11,327 nucleotides of DNA from DAOMOP01 sp035444405 (GCA_035444405.1 DAOMOP010000136.1:1-11327), one strand, 5' to 3'. Positions 1 through 6,686 are shown, numbered from the stretch's first letter. Made by a program: numbers and translations. Notes: generated by a model from the letters alone, not told the origin.

Positions 1-895
1 GGTGTTCACCCCCGCGGGCGACGGGTCGGCCACGCCGTGGCGGCTTGCCGGCCATGCGCTGCTGATCGCCGGCATCGGCTTCAAGCTCTCGCTGGTGCCT
101 TTCCACCTGTGGACGCCCGACGTCTACCAGGGCGCGCCGGCACCGGTCACCGGCTTTCTCGCCGCACTGTCCAAGGGTGCGGCGTTCGCGGCGCTGCTGC
201 GCTATGCCGGCGCCGCCGGGCTGCATGACGAGGCCGCGATGACACTCGCGCTGGCGCTGCTGGCCGCTGCGTCCATGCTCGCCGGCAACCTGCTCGCGCT
301 GCTGCAGGACGATCTCAAGCGTCTCCTCGCCTATTCGTCGATCGCCCACCTCGGCTACCTGATGGTGGCGCTGCTCGCCGCCGGCCCGTTCGGCGCCGAG
401 GCCGCCGGCTACTACCTGGCCGCCTACATGGTGACCACGCTGGCCGCCTTCGCGGTGATCACGGTACATTCGGCCGGCGTCGACGAGCACGAGAGCGCAC
501 ACGAGCTCACCCGGCTGGCCGACTACGCCGGGCTGTTCTGGCGCCGCCCCTGGTTGGCGGCGGTATTCACCACCGCGCTGCTGTCGCTCGCCGGCATTCC
601 GCTGACGATGGGCTTCGTCGCCAAGTTCTACCTCTTCGCCGCCGGTGCGGCCGAGGGCTTGTGGGCGCTGCTGGCGGTGCTGGTGGTGGCGAGCGTGCTG
701 GGGCTGTTCTACTACCTGCGCGTGGTGGCGACGCTGTTCGCGCCGGTACCGAAGGATGTGCCGGCTGCCCGCGCGGCCGGCGGGCTGGCCGGGGCGGCGG
801 TGCTGGCGGCGCTGGCCGCGGCAATGCTCGGCCTGGGCGTGCTGCCGCAGGCGCTGATCGAATTCGCGCGTGCGGCGGCGCTCACCCTGCACTGA
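1..895 (+). CDS. nuoN: NADH-quinone oxidoreductase subunit N, C-terminal part (5' truncated)
   Basis: Membrane-arm, antiporter-like subunit of respiratory Complex I, which couples NADH:quinone electron transfer to proton pumping in the cytoplasmic membrane. The reading frame is open from base 2, so the gene starts left of the window; about 297 residues are visible of the roughly 480 usual for the family. Diagnostic stretches are GIGFKLSLVPFHLWTPDVYQ, with the conserved transmembrane lysine (visible residue 28), then FLAALSKGAA with a second lysine (residue 58), DDLKRLLAYSSIAHLGY, and GIPLTMGFVAKFYLF carrying a late-helix lysine. These buried lysines are the ones implicated in proton translocation in the NuoL/M/N family. 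Several hydrophobic helices follow, including the last ones before the stop. nuoN normally closes a nuo operon, which fits a convergent gene starting its stop codon at the very next base. Identity is secure; only the N-terminus is missing. Confidence 0.95.
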   Translation, partial: VFTPAGDGSATPWRLAGHALLIAGIGFKLSLVPFHLWTPDVYQGAPAPVTGFLAALSKGAAFAALLRYAGAAGLHDEAAMTLALALLAAASMLAGNLLALLQDDLKRLLAYSSIAHLGYLMVALLAAGPFGAEAAGYYLAAYMVTTLAAFAVITVHSAGVDEHESAHELTRLADYAGLFWRRPWLAAVFTTALLSLAGIPLTMGFVAKFYLFAAGAAEGLWALLAVLVVASVLGLFYYLRVVATLFAPVPKDVPAARAAGGLAGAAVLAALAAAMLGLGVLPQALIEFARAAALTLH

Positions 896-1843
896 TCAAC
901 GGAAGATCACGCGCGGCAGATAGGCGGCCACCACCCAGTTGGGCGCATTCACCAGCTCGCTGATGCGCAGGTGCGCGGCAACGCTGCACACGCAGTAGGC
1001 GAGTTCCGGTGAGAGGCGGTATTCGGCGCCGAGCAGGTCGATCATCGCGCGCACCGCGTCGCGCGCGCCGGCGTGCAGATCGGGGCCGATGCCGAAGCTG
1101 ACCGCCTGGTCGGAGGGCGGCGTCGGCGCGGCGGCCGCGGCCGGCAGTTCCAGGCGCGGCGCGCGCAGGTTCGCGCCCTTCTCCAGGCCGAGGCGCAGCC
1201 GCACGCTCAGCGGGGTCTCGATCGCGGTGCCGCAGACTTCGCCGTCGCCCTGCGCGGCATGGGTGTCGCCGAGCGAGAACAGCGCGCCGGGCACCGCCAC
1301 CGGCAGCCACAGGCGGCTGCCGGCGACGATGTCGCGGCAGTCGAGGTTGCCGCCCACGCTGCGCGGCGGAATCGCGCTGTGCCGGCCCGGTTCGGCCGGC
1401 GCGACGCCGAGGGTGCCGGCGAAGGGGCGCGTGGGCAGATGGATCTCCGGGGTGAATTCGACCCGCCGGTCGTCGTAGGCCGACAGATGCAGGTAGGGCG
1501 CGGCGAAGTCCTCGGCGAGCAGGCCGAAGCCGGGGATGATCGCCGTCCAGCCCCAGCCGCTGAGCGCGAACTCCAGCACATCGACCACCAGCGCGTCGCC
1601 CGGCTCAGCGCCCTCGATCCACAGCGGGCCGGTGACCGGGTTGGCGTAGTCGGCGTCGAGCTTGAGCACGTCGGCGTGCGTCGAAGCGGGGGTGATGCGC
1701 CCGCCCGAGGCCTCCAGCGCGGCCAGCTCGACGGTCTCGCCCGGCGCCACGCGCAGCACCGGCTCCAGGCTGTTGTCCCAGCCGAAATGGTGATGGCGGG
1801 CGTGCACGCTGCGCACGCCCGCCATGCCGCCGGCGCCGCTCAC
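896..1843 (-). CDS. Acetamidase/formamidase family protein
   Basis: Probable cytoplasmic amidohydrolase of the FmdA/AmdA family, which cleaves small amides such as formamide or acetamide to ammonia and the carboxylic acid; the substrate cannot be told from sequence. With the GTG start at 1843 the product is 315 residues, normal for the family. Hallmarks in order: HHHFGWDNSLEPVLRVAPGE (17-36), THADVLK (55-61), GPLWIEGAEPGDALVV (72-87), GGNLDCRD (164-171), and the conserved GALFSLGDTHAAQGDGEVCG (186-205); the C-terminus has the usual AYCVCSVAAHLRISELVN segment. I chose GTG because it overlaps the upstream stop as GTGA and has AAGGCGGGAA just before it; the ATG at 1825 (start MAGVRSV) is the alternative and lacks a clear ribosome binding site. 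It is the last gene of a gdh-led set, suggesting a role in ammonia supply (inference). Its stop touches the nuoN stop. Confidence 0.88.
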   Translation of the reverse strand: MSGAGGMAGVRSVHARHHHFGWDNSLEPVLRVAPGETVELAALEASGGRITPASTHADVLKLDADYANPVTGPLWIEGAEPGDALVVDVLEFALSGWGWTAIIPGFGLLAEDFAAPYLHLSAYDDRRVEFTPEIHLPTRPFAGTLGVAPAEPGRHSAIPPRSVGGNLDCRDIVAGSRLWLPVAVPGALFSLGDTHAAQGDGEVCGTAIETPLSVRLRLGLEKGANLRAPRLELPAAAAAPTPPSDQAVSFGIGPDLHAGARDAVRAMIDLLGAEYRLSPELAYCVCSVAAHLRISELVNAPNWVVAAYLPRVIFR

Positions 1844-2049
1844 TTCTTCCCGCCTTGTTCGGCGGCGGCGGCCGCGCGCTCTCGGGCCATCTTGCGGGAC
1901 CACGCCTCGTAGCACTCGCGGGCGCAGAAGTTTTCCTCGTAGTCCATGTCGTCGGGGTCGTAGGCCTCCGAGAGCGGGATCTTCTTCATGCACTCGGCGC
2001 AATTGACCTCGGGGTCGGACGAGATCTTGTCGGGATGTATGTCAGGCAT
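1840..2049 (-). CDS. Small four-cysteine protein, DUF3330-like
   Basis: A 69-residue protein with a probable zinc-binding knuckle. Visible pattern: CAEC at 17-20, then KKIPLSEAYDPDDMDYEENF, then CARECYEAW with cysteines 42 and 46, giving CxxC-(21 residues)-CxxxC. The order of the motif (cysteine pair, IPxSEA, a DY, then FCxxxCYxxW) resembles small DUF3330 proteins. I know no firm function for that family, and none should be assumed. The C-terminus is a charged, alanine-rich tail ending GGKK. A good ribosome binding site (GAAGGAG, five bases before ATG) supports the start. It lies 27 bp after glutamate dehydrogenase and its TGA overlaps the GTG of the amidase gene, so the two are probably translationally coupled. 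It could be a small accessory or redox/metal-responsive factor for its neighbours, but that is only inference from position. Confidence 0.8.
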   Translation of the reverse strand: MPDIHPDKISSDPEVNCAECMKKIPLSEAYDPDDMDYEENFCARECYEAWSRKMARERAAAAAEQGGKK

Positions 2050-2076
2050 TGCACTCCTTCGTTCTCGCGTTGCAGC

Positions 2077-3336
2077 TCATAGCCCGCGCAGTCGCATCGC
2101 CGCCTGCACGCGTTCGAACCCGATCAGGTAGGCAGCGTCGCGCAGGCTCAAGCCCTCGTCGTCGGCCCGCTCGCAGACCGCTTTCCAGGCGCGGCCCAGC
2201 ACCGCTTCGAGCTCGTCGAGCACGCGCTCGCGCGACCAGCGGTAGCGCTGCCGGTTCTGCACCCACTCGAGATAGGAAACGACCACCCCGCCGGCGTTGG
2301 CGAGGATGTCGGGGACGACAGGCAGGCCGCGCTCGCACAGGATGCGGTCGGCGCTGCAGGTGGTTGGCAGGTTGGCCGCCTCGACGATCAGCCGGGCGCG
2401 GATCTGCGCGGCGTTGTCCGCGTGGATCACGCCTTCCACCGCGGCCGGGATCAGGATATCGACCTCGCGCAGCAGCACTTCCTCGCGTTCGAGCGTGCGC
2501 CCGCGATGACCGAGTTCGCCGAGCGGCGTGCCGCGCGCAGCCTTGTGCCGCGCCTCGCACAGGGCGGCGACGTCCAACCCGCCCTCGTCGCAGATCGTGC
2601 CGTGGCGGTCGCTCACCGCCACCACCCGGGCACCGCGGCGGGCGAGATACAGCGCCGCGTGACTGCCGACGTTGCCGAAGCCCTGCACTGCGACGCTGGC
2701 GCCCTCGACATCGATTCCCGCCCGCTCGGCCGCCCAGGCGGTCACCTGCGCGACGCCGTAGCCGGTCGCTTCGATCCGTCCGTAGGAGCCGCCCAGCTCC
2801 AGCGGCTTGCCCGTCACCACCGCCGGCTCGTCGCCGTGCTCGCGCGAGTACGCCTCGTAGAGCCAGGCCATGGTCTGCGCGTCGGTGCCCATGTCCGGCG
2901 CGAGGATGTCCTCGTCCGGGCCGGCGACACGGCTCAGCTTGCTCATGTACTGCTTGCTCAAGGCTTCGAGCTCGGCGTCCGACAGCGCGTTGGGGTCGCA
3001 GTCGATTCCGCCCTTCGCGCCGCCGAAGGGGATGTCGGCGACCGCAGTCTTCCAGCTCATCGCCGAGGCGAGCGCGCGAAAGTGCGACGCATCGACGCCC
3101 GGCCGGTAGCGCAGTCCGCCCTTGTAGGGGCCGCGCGCGCGGTTGTGCTGGATGCGGAAGCCGGAATACACCGCAAGGCTGCCGTCATCGCGCCGCAGTG
3201 GCAGCTCGAGATGGATCTCGCGCACCGGGCGCAGCATCAGCGCCCGCATCTCCTCGCCGATGTCGAGTCGGTCGAGGGCTCGGGTGACGAAAGTGGCGAT
3301 GCATTCTTCGGCGCTGCATCGGTGCTCTGTATTCAC
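2077..3336 (-). CDS. gdhA: Glutamate dehydrogenase (Glu/Leu/Phe/Val dehydrogenase family)
   Basis: Cytoplasmic enzyme interconverting glutamate and 2-oxoglutarate plus ammonia with NAD(P). With GTG at 3336 it is 419 residues, normal for the hexameric class. The N-terminal dimerisation/substrate domain shows GFRIQHNRARGPYKGGLRY (59-77), SWKTAV (94-99), the catalytic-lysine motif PFGGAKGG (103-110, lysine 108) and APDMGTD (146-152, aspartate 148). The Rossmann domain carries VAVQGFGNVGSHAA (215-228). The C-terminal PDILANAGGVVVSYLEWVQN segment is typical of this family. GGAGGAGAG directly before the GTG decides the start; the frame stays open 50 codons further upstream, but that stretch is arginine-rich and without family similarity. 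Cofactor choice (NAD or NADP) is unclear. Leucine or another amino-acid dehydrogenase is a less likely alternative, since those are shorter. It leads the set with the small cysteine protein and the amidase. Confidence 0.93.
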   Translation of the reverse strand: MNTEHRCSAEECIATFVTRALDRLDIGEEMRALMLRPVREIHLELPLRRDDGSLAVYSGFRIQHNRARGPYKGGLRYRPGVDASHFRALASAMSWKTAVADIPFGGAKGGIDCDPNALSDAELEALSKQYMSKLSRVAGPDEDILAPDMGTDAQTMAWLYEAYSREHGDEPAVVTGKPLELGGSYGRIEATGYGVAQVTAWAAERAGIDVEGASVAVQGFGNVGSHAALYLARRGARVVAVSDRHGTICDEGGLDVAALCEARHKAARGTPLGELGHRGRTLEREEVLLREVDILIPAAVEGVIHADNAAQIRARLIVEAANLPTTCSADRILCERGLPVVPDILANAGGVVVSYLEWVQNRQRYRWSRERVLDELEAVLGRAWKAVCERADDEGLSLRDAAYLIGFERVQAAMRLRGL

Positions 3337-3670
3337 CTCTCCTCCGTCCAGGCAATGTCTTCCGCCCGTGCGGTGGGCCTCGGGCGCGCCTGTCGTTCCC
3401 GTGTTCCTGGAAAGACAGGCCCACCGGGACGGAGTTTCGGCACGATGCCCGGCCGGCGCAGATGAAACAGCCGGAACATATCGCACTGCAGACGTTCAAC
3501 GCGGTATACCCGCGAGGCCGGGACCGTCGTGCACCGACCGGGGATCTCCCGGCATCTGGCGTTCGCGACGCAGACAGGCCCGTCGTGGTGGGCCATCCGC
3601 ATTCGCGGTCAGCCTTCCTTCCGCCTTCCCCCGCCTCACTCGTCCAACCCTTCGAGAAGGAGGATCACGC
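3337..3670. other. Divergent intergenic region between gdh and the rhodanese operon
   Basis: About 334 bp without a credible gene; it must hold promoters for both directions. I see no -35/-10 pair or sigma-54 site convincing enough to call on either strand. On the gdh side are two overlapping inverted repeats (listed separately). Nearer the rhodanese gene is a small palindrome, CCGGG-GATCT-CCCGG at 3538-3552, which could be an operator half of either unit or chance in GC-rich DNA. The right end contains a pyrimidine-rich stretch (about 3611-3652) and the ribosome binding site GAGAAGGAGG for the rhodanese gene. Open frames crossing the region have no recognisable protein character. Confidence 0.6.
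3371..3426 (-). repeat. Overlapping inverted repeats in the gdh leader
   Basis: CGGTGGGCCT at 3371-3380 is matched perfectly by AGGCCCACCG at 3417-3426 (10 bp, 36-base spacer). Inside it, GCCTGTC at 3388-3394 pairs with GACAGGC at 3414-3420. The two pairings share bases 3417-3420 and so exclude each other in RNA. They lie 35-90 bases upstream of the gdh GTG, where a leader transcript or an operator would sit. No U-run follows, so this is not a standard terminator. The repeats are seen directly; any regulatory role is inference. Confidence 0.5.
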
Positions 3671-4006
3671 ATGCAGACGATCGATCGAGAAAAGCTCCGC
3701 AGTTGGCTCCAGGAGGGCCGCAAGCTGACTCTGGTCGAAGTGCTCGATAAGGAGCAGTTCGACCAATTCCACCTTCCCGGCGCGATCAACGTGCCGCTCG
3801 GTGGGGAAAATTTCGAAGAACGCTTCGAGCGCGCCGTGCCGGACAAGACCGAGCCGGTGGTCGTGTATTGCGCGAACACCGAGTGCGACGCCTCGCCGCG
3901 CGCCGCGCGCAAGCTCGAGGCGTACGGCTATCAGGATGTGCGCGACTACGAGGCAGGCAAGGCCGACTGGAAGAAGGCCGGCCTGCCGATCGAGGAGGCC
4001 GCCTGA
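3671..4006 (+). CDS. Single-domain rhodanese-like sulfurtransferase
   Basis: A 111-residue cytoplasmic protein covering one rhodanese domain, with no signal peptide. Visible pattern: an N-terminal helix, LVEVLDKEQFDQFHLPGAINVPL (21-43; the usual LIDVR...HIPGAINVP strand-helix element, here with LDKEQF), then VVVYCANTECDASPRAARKLEAYGY with the active-site cysteine 67, then DVRDYEAGKADWKKAGLP, the common C-terminal signature. The active loop has a second cysteine at 72 (CANTEC), which could allow persulfide-disulfide chemistry; loops of this CANxxCxAS kind occur in other small rhodaneses. The family moves sulfane sulfur to thiol acceptors; the donor here is unknown. GAGAAGGAGG seven bases before ATG fixes the start. 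It is first in a three-gene unit with a glycine-rich protein one base downstream, so translation is probably coupled. Confidence 0.9.
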   Translation: MQTIDREKLRSWLQEGRKLTLVEVLDKEQFDQFHLPGAINVPLGGENFEERFERAVPDKTEPVVVYCANTECDASPRAARKLEAYGYQDVRDYEAGKADWKKAGLPIEEAA

Positions 4007-4007
4007 C

Positions 4008-4580
4008 ATGGACATCATGACCGGCGACCCGCGCGCCTCGCGCCGCTTGCTGATCGCCGAATTCACGCGCGCCAAAGCCGCCGAAGCCGCGCTCGGGGCG
4101 CTCAACGACAAGGATTTTCCGCTCGACAAGGTGTCGATTCTCGGCGGTGGGCATTCGTCCGGCGATGATCCGCTGGGAATCTACTATGTCGGCGTCGGCG
4201 AACGCATGAAGGGCTGGGGGGCGATGGGCGCGCTGTGGGGCGGCCTGTTCGGTCTGGTGACCGGCGCCGCCGGCCTGTTCATCGTACCGGGCCTCGGGGC
4301 GGTAATGGCCGCCGGCCCGGTCGTCGAAGCGCTCGCGTCGGCCGCGGCAGGCGCGACGGTCGGCGGCGGGGCGATGGCCGGCGCAGCCGCGGTCACGCAG
4401 CTGGCGACCGCACTGCGCCGCATGGGCATCCCGGACGAAGAACTGGAGCGTCTCGAAGGCGCGATCCGCGAAGGCCGGACGCTGCTGTTGCTGCACGTCG
4501 GCGCGGACGAAGCCGCGGCATGGCGGGACCTGCTCGAACGCCACGAGCCGGCGGCCCTGCACGCGTTCGCCGAGCGCTGA
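4008..4580 (+). CDS. Glycine-rich hydrophobic stress-type protein (YflT/DUF1269-like)
   Basis: A 190-residue protein of no firmly known function. It has three parts. Residues 12-46 (RRLLIAEFTRAKAAEAALGALNDKDFPLDKVSILG) look like the small alpha/beta segment at the front of YflT/general-stress-17M-type proteins. Residues 70-130 are a glycine/alanine-rich hydrophobic block (GWGAMGALWGGLFGLVTGAA, then IVPGLGAVMAAGPVV) with GxxxG-type spacing of a glycine zipper, probably membrane-inserted or self-associating. Residues 137-190 are a soluble tail (MGIPDEELERLEGAIREGRTLLLLHV) resembling the end of the same proteins. The ATG lies one base after the rhodanese TGA, with GAGGAGG inside the end of that gene as ribosome binding site; a second ATG four codons on is possible. 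Neighbouring rhodanese and CBS genes suggest stress or energy sensing, which is inference. Family name is from remembered pattern, not a search. Confidence 0.78.
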   Translation: MDIMTGDPRASRRLLIAEFTRAKAAEAALGALNDKDFPLDKVSILGGGHSSGDDPLGIYYVGVGERMKGWGAMGALWGGLFGLVTGAAGLFIVPGLGAVMAAGPVVEALASAAAGATVGGGAMAGAAAVTQLATALRRMGIPDEELERLEGAIREGRTLLLLHVGADEAAAWRDLLERHEPAALHAFAER

Positions 4581-4620
4581 CGCGGAAAAATTTCAATCAC
4601 CCGAACACAGGAGACAAGGC

Positions 4621-5046
4621 ATGAAGATCAAAGACATCATGAGCAAGCGACTCGAATCCATCGATGCCGAAGCGACCCTGATGCAGGCCGCCGAACGCAT
4701 GCGCGACCTGGACACCGGCGCGCTGCCGGTCGAGTGGAGCGGCAAGACCAAGGGCATCATCACCGACCGCGACATCGTCATCCGCTGCCTGGCCGAGGGG
4801 CTGGACCCCAAGGCTACCAAGGTCGGCCGTTGCGCGACCGAGCAGGTGCTGTTCTGCTACACCGACGAGGACATCAAGGCCGCGGCCGAGAAGATGGAGC
4901 AGTACCAGATCCGCCGCCTGCTGGTACGCGACCGCAATGAGGTCGCGGTCGGCGTGCTGTCGCTCGGCGACCTCGCCACGCACGGCGACCGCAAGGGGCT
5001 GGCCGGCGAGGTGCTGGAACACGTATCGATGAAGCTCGCGGCCTGA
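4621..5046 (+). CDS. CBS domain pair protein
   Basis: A 141-residue cytoplasmic protein made almost wholly of two CBS domains, which together form a Bateman module that binds adenine nucleotides such as AMP, ATP or SAM. First domain: MKIKDIMSKRLESIDAEATLMQAAERM, then GALPV and GIITDRDIVIR (about 2-58). Second domain: VGRCATEQVLFCYTDEDIKAAAEKMEQYQIRRLLVRD, then VGVLSLGDLA (about 67-120). The TDRDI and SLGDLA motifs sit where the ligand-binding Thr/Ser-Asp pairs occur in the family. No effector domain is fused, so it probably acts on a partner. AGGAGA six to seven bases before ATG supports the start. It follows the glycine-rich gene by 40 bp and is the last gene before a terminator hairpin. Stand-alone CBS proteins are common and their targets mostly unknown. 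Confidence 0.9.
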   Translation: MKIKDIMSKRLESIDAEATLMQAAERMRDLDTGALPVEWSGKTKGIITDRDIVIRCLAEGLDPKATKVGRCATEQVLFCYTDEDIKAAAEKMEQYQIRRLLVRDRNEVAVGVLSLGDLATHGDRKGLAGEVLEHVSMKLAA

Positions 5047-5068
5047 ACGGCCGGCTTCGTCCGAACCC

Positions 5069-5097
5069 GCCCGCCGCGCTGTGCGGCGGGCATTCTT
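5069..5097 (+). terminator. Hairpin terminator after the CBS gene
   Basis: GCCCGCCGC (5069-5077) pairs perfectly with GCGGCGGGC (5083-5091) around a five-base loop, followed by ATTCTTTCG. The T-rich stretch is short, so termination may be moderate. It lies 22 bp after the CBS stop, between convergent transcripts. Read from the other side, no U-run follows, so it is mainly a plus-strand terminator. Confidence 0.7.
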
Positions 5098-5115
5098 TCG
5101 TCTGCGCCGCGGCGT

Positions 5116-6651
5116 TCAGACGTGCAGCAGCAGTCCTTCCGGCTCGGCCAGCATGCCGGCCAGGCGGGCGGTGAACTCGGCGGCCTCGGCGCCGTCGATG
5201 ACGCGGTGATCGAAGGCCAGGCACAGCGGCAGCAGGATGCGCGCGGTGATCTCCGGCTTCTCGATGCTGCCGCGCGCCACCGGCTGCAGCGCCGCGCGGC
5301 CGAGGCCGAGGATGGCCACCTCGGGATGGCGGATGATCGGCGTGAAGGCGACGCCGCCGATCGGCCCCGGGTTGGTCAGCGTGAAGCTGCCGCCCTGCAT
5401 CGCCTCGCGCCCCAGTTCGCCGGCGCGCGCCCGTTCGGCCAGTTCGGCCAGCTCGGCGGCCACCTCGGCGACGCTCTTGCGATCGACGTCGCGCACCACC
5501 GGCACCAGCAGGCCGCGCTCGGACTGCACCGCGACACCGATGTGGTAGTAGCGCTTGAGGACGATCTCGCCGGACTCGGTGTCGAGGCTGGCGTTCAAGC
5601 GCGGGAAGTCCTTGAGCAGCGCGGCCACCGCCTTGAGCAGCAGCACCGTGAGGGTGAGCTTGCCGCCGCGCCAGCCGGCGGCGGCCTTGTGGCTGCGGCG
5701 GAAACGCTCCAGTTCGGTCACGTCGGCCACGTCCATGTTCATCACGTGCGGGATCTGCGACCACGCCAGGCTCATCTGGCGCGCGGTGGCGCGCCGTATC
5801 GAGCGCATGCGCACGCGTTCGATCTCGCCCCAGCGCGAGAAGTCCGGCAGCGCCGGCGCGGCGGCCGTGCCGCGCCCGCCGCCGGCCGCCGCACGCACGT
5901 CCTCGGCGGTGACGCGGCCTTCGGGCCCGCTCGGCGACAGCTCACGCAGCGACACGCCGAGTTCGCGCGCGAGCCGGCGCGTCGCGGGCGATGCGGGCAC
6001 CGGCCGCCCGGCGGCGTCTTCGGCCTCCGACTCGGCCTTGCGCTTCCGGTCGGCCTTGTCGGATGCCTTCTGTTCGCTTTCATCCTTCGAGGCGGGCTTG
6101 CGTTCGCTCTCGTCCTTGTCCGAGGCCTTGCGCTCGCCTTCGTCGCCGCCCTCCTCGGCCTCGCGGTCATCTCCCTCCGCCTTGGCCGCCCCACCGCGGT
6201 CACGCATCCGCGCCTTGCCGGCATGCGCGGCCTGCGCGCTCCCGCCCTCGTCCTTTTCGGCGGCTTCATCCTTGCCGCCAGCCTTGTCCTTCCCTGCGGC
6301 CTCGTCCTTTTCCGCAGCCTCGTCCTCGCCGCGCGATCCGGCCTTGGCCTCGGCATCCGCCTTCTTCTCACCCTCCTCGCCCGCTTCCTCGTCCGCCTCG
6401 GCGCCGCGCGCGCCGTCCTCGCGGTAGGTGATGATCACGTCGCCGACCGTTGCGACGTCGCCTTGCTCGACGCGGATCTCTTCGATGGTGCCGCTGAAGG
6501 GTGCGGGAATGTCCACCGCGGCCTTGTCGGTCTCCACGGTGATGAGGTCGTCACCGTCGCTGACGTGGTCGCCGGTGGCGACGTGGATTTCGAGTATCTC
6601 GGCCTCGTGGATGCCCTCGCCGGGGTCCTTGAGGCGGAATTCCTTGGCCAT
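5116..6651 (-). CDS. pdhC: Dihydrolipoyllysine acyltransferase (E2) of a 2-oxo acid dehydrogenase complex, probably pyruvate dehydrogenase
   Basis: Core E2 subunit that takes the acyl group from E1 on a lipoyl arm and passes it to CoA. It is 511 residues. A single lipoyl domain covers about 1-80, with lipoylation at lysine 43 in VETDKAAVDIPAP. A long charged linker follows (about 81-216), then a peripheral-subunit-binding domain (about 217-253, PASPATRRLARELGV...GRVTAEDV) and the catalytic domain (about 275-511) ending with AFDHRVIDGAEAAEF, with catalytic His482 and Asp486. The linker is odd: Lys/Glu/Asp/Ala-rich and built of tandem repeats rather than Ala/Pro-rich. ACGGAGAA before ATG at 6651 and the lipoyl-domain start MAKEFRLKDPGEG fix the start, though the frame is open far upstream. 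It lies 35 bp after E1 beta. Pyruvate is the likeliest substrate from the company of E1 and aconitase; a branched-chain oxo acid complex cannot be excluded. Confidence 0.93.
   Translation of the reverse strand: MAKEFRLKDPGEGIHEAEILEIHVATGDHVSDGDDLITVETDKAAVDIPAPFSGTIEEIRVEQGDVATVGDVIITYREDGARGAEADEEAGEEGEKKADAEAKAGSRGEDEAAEKDEAAGKDKAGGKDEAAEKDEGGSAQAAHAGKARMRDRGGAAKAEGDDREAEEGGDEGERKASDKDESERKPASKDESEQKASDKADRKRKAESEAEDAAGRPVPASPATRRLARELGVSLRELSPSGPEGRVTAEDVRAAAGGGRGTAAAPALPDFSRWGEIERVRMRSIRRATARQMSLAWSQIPHVMNMDVADVTELERFRRSHKAAAGWRGGKLTLTVLLLKAVAALLKDFPRLNASLDTESGEIVLKRYYHIGVAVQSERGLLVPVVRDVDRKSVAEVAAELAELAERARAGELGREAMQGGSFTLTNPGPIGGVAFTPIIRHPEVAILGLGRAALQPVARGSIEKPEITARILLPLCLAFDHRVIDGAEAAEFTARLAGMLAEPEGLLLHV
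6040..6129 (-). repeat. Decapeptide (30-bp) tandem repeat in the E2 linker
   Basis: Residues 175-204 of E2 read as three ten-residue units in register: KASDKDESER, KPASKDESEQ and KASDKADRKR. The coding DNA shows the matching near-repeats on the plus strand. The repeat is acidic/basic and serine-containing, and lies just before the subunit-binding domain. Confidence 0.75.
6238..6327 (-). repeat. Hexapeptide (18-bp) tandem repeat in the E2 linker
   Basis: Residues 109-138 of E2 read as five six-residue units: EDEAAE, KDEAAG, KDKAGG, KDEAAE and KDEGGS. The lysine recurs exactly every six residues at 115, 121, 127 and 133. The DNA shows a matching 18-bp period. Such repeats usually vary in copy number between relatives. 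Confidence 0.78.
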
Positions 6652-6686
6652 GAGCGTATTCTCCGTTGGCTGTCCGTTCTCGCCGC

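Noticed and set aside
2049..3465. Long plus-strand frames opposite glutamate dehydrogenase
   Set aside because: Their translations are Arg/Pro/Ala-rich without domains, and they lie opposite a gene with clear catalytic motifs.
3337..3486. N-terminal extension of glutamate dehydrogenase to an ATG at 3486
   Set aside because: The extra 50 residues have no family similarity, and GTG at 3336 has GGAGGAGAG just before it.
3413..3581. Direct repeat AGACAGGCCC at 3413-3422 and 3572-3581
   Set aside because: Ten bases once repeated in the gdh-rhodanese intergenic region is near chance in GC-rich DNA, and the surroundings differ.
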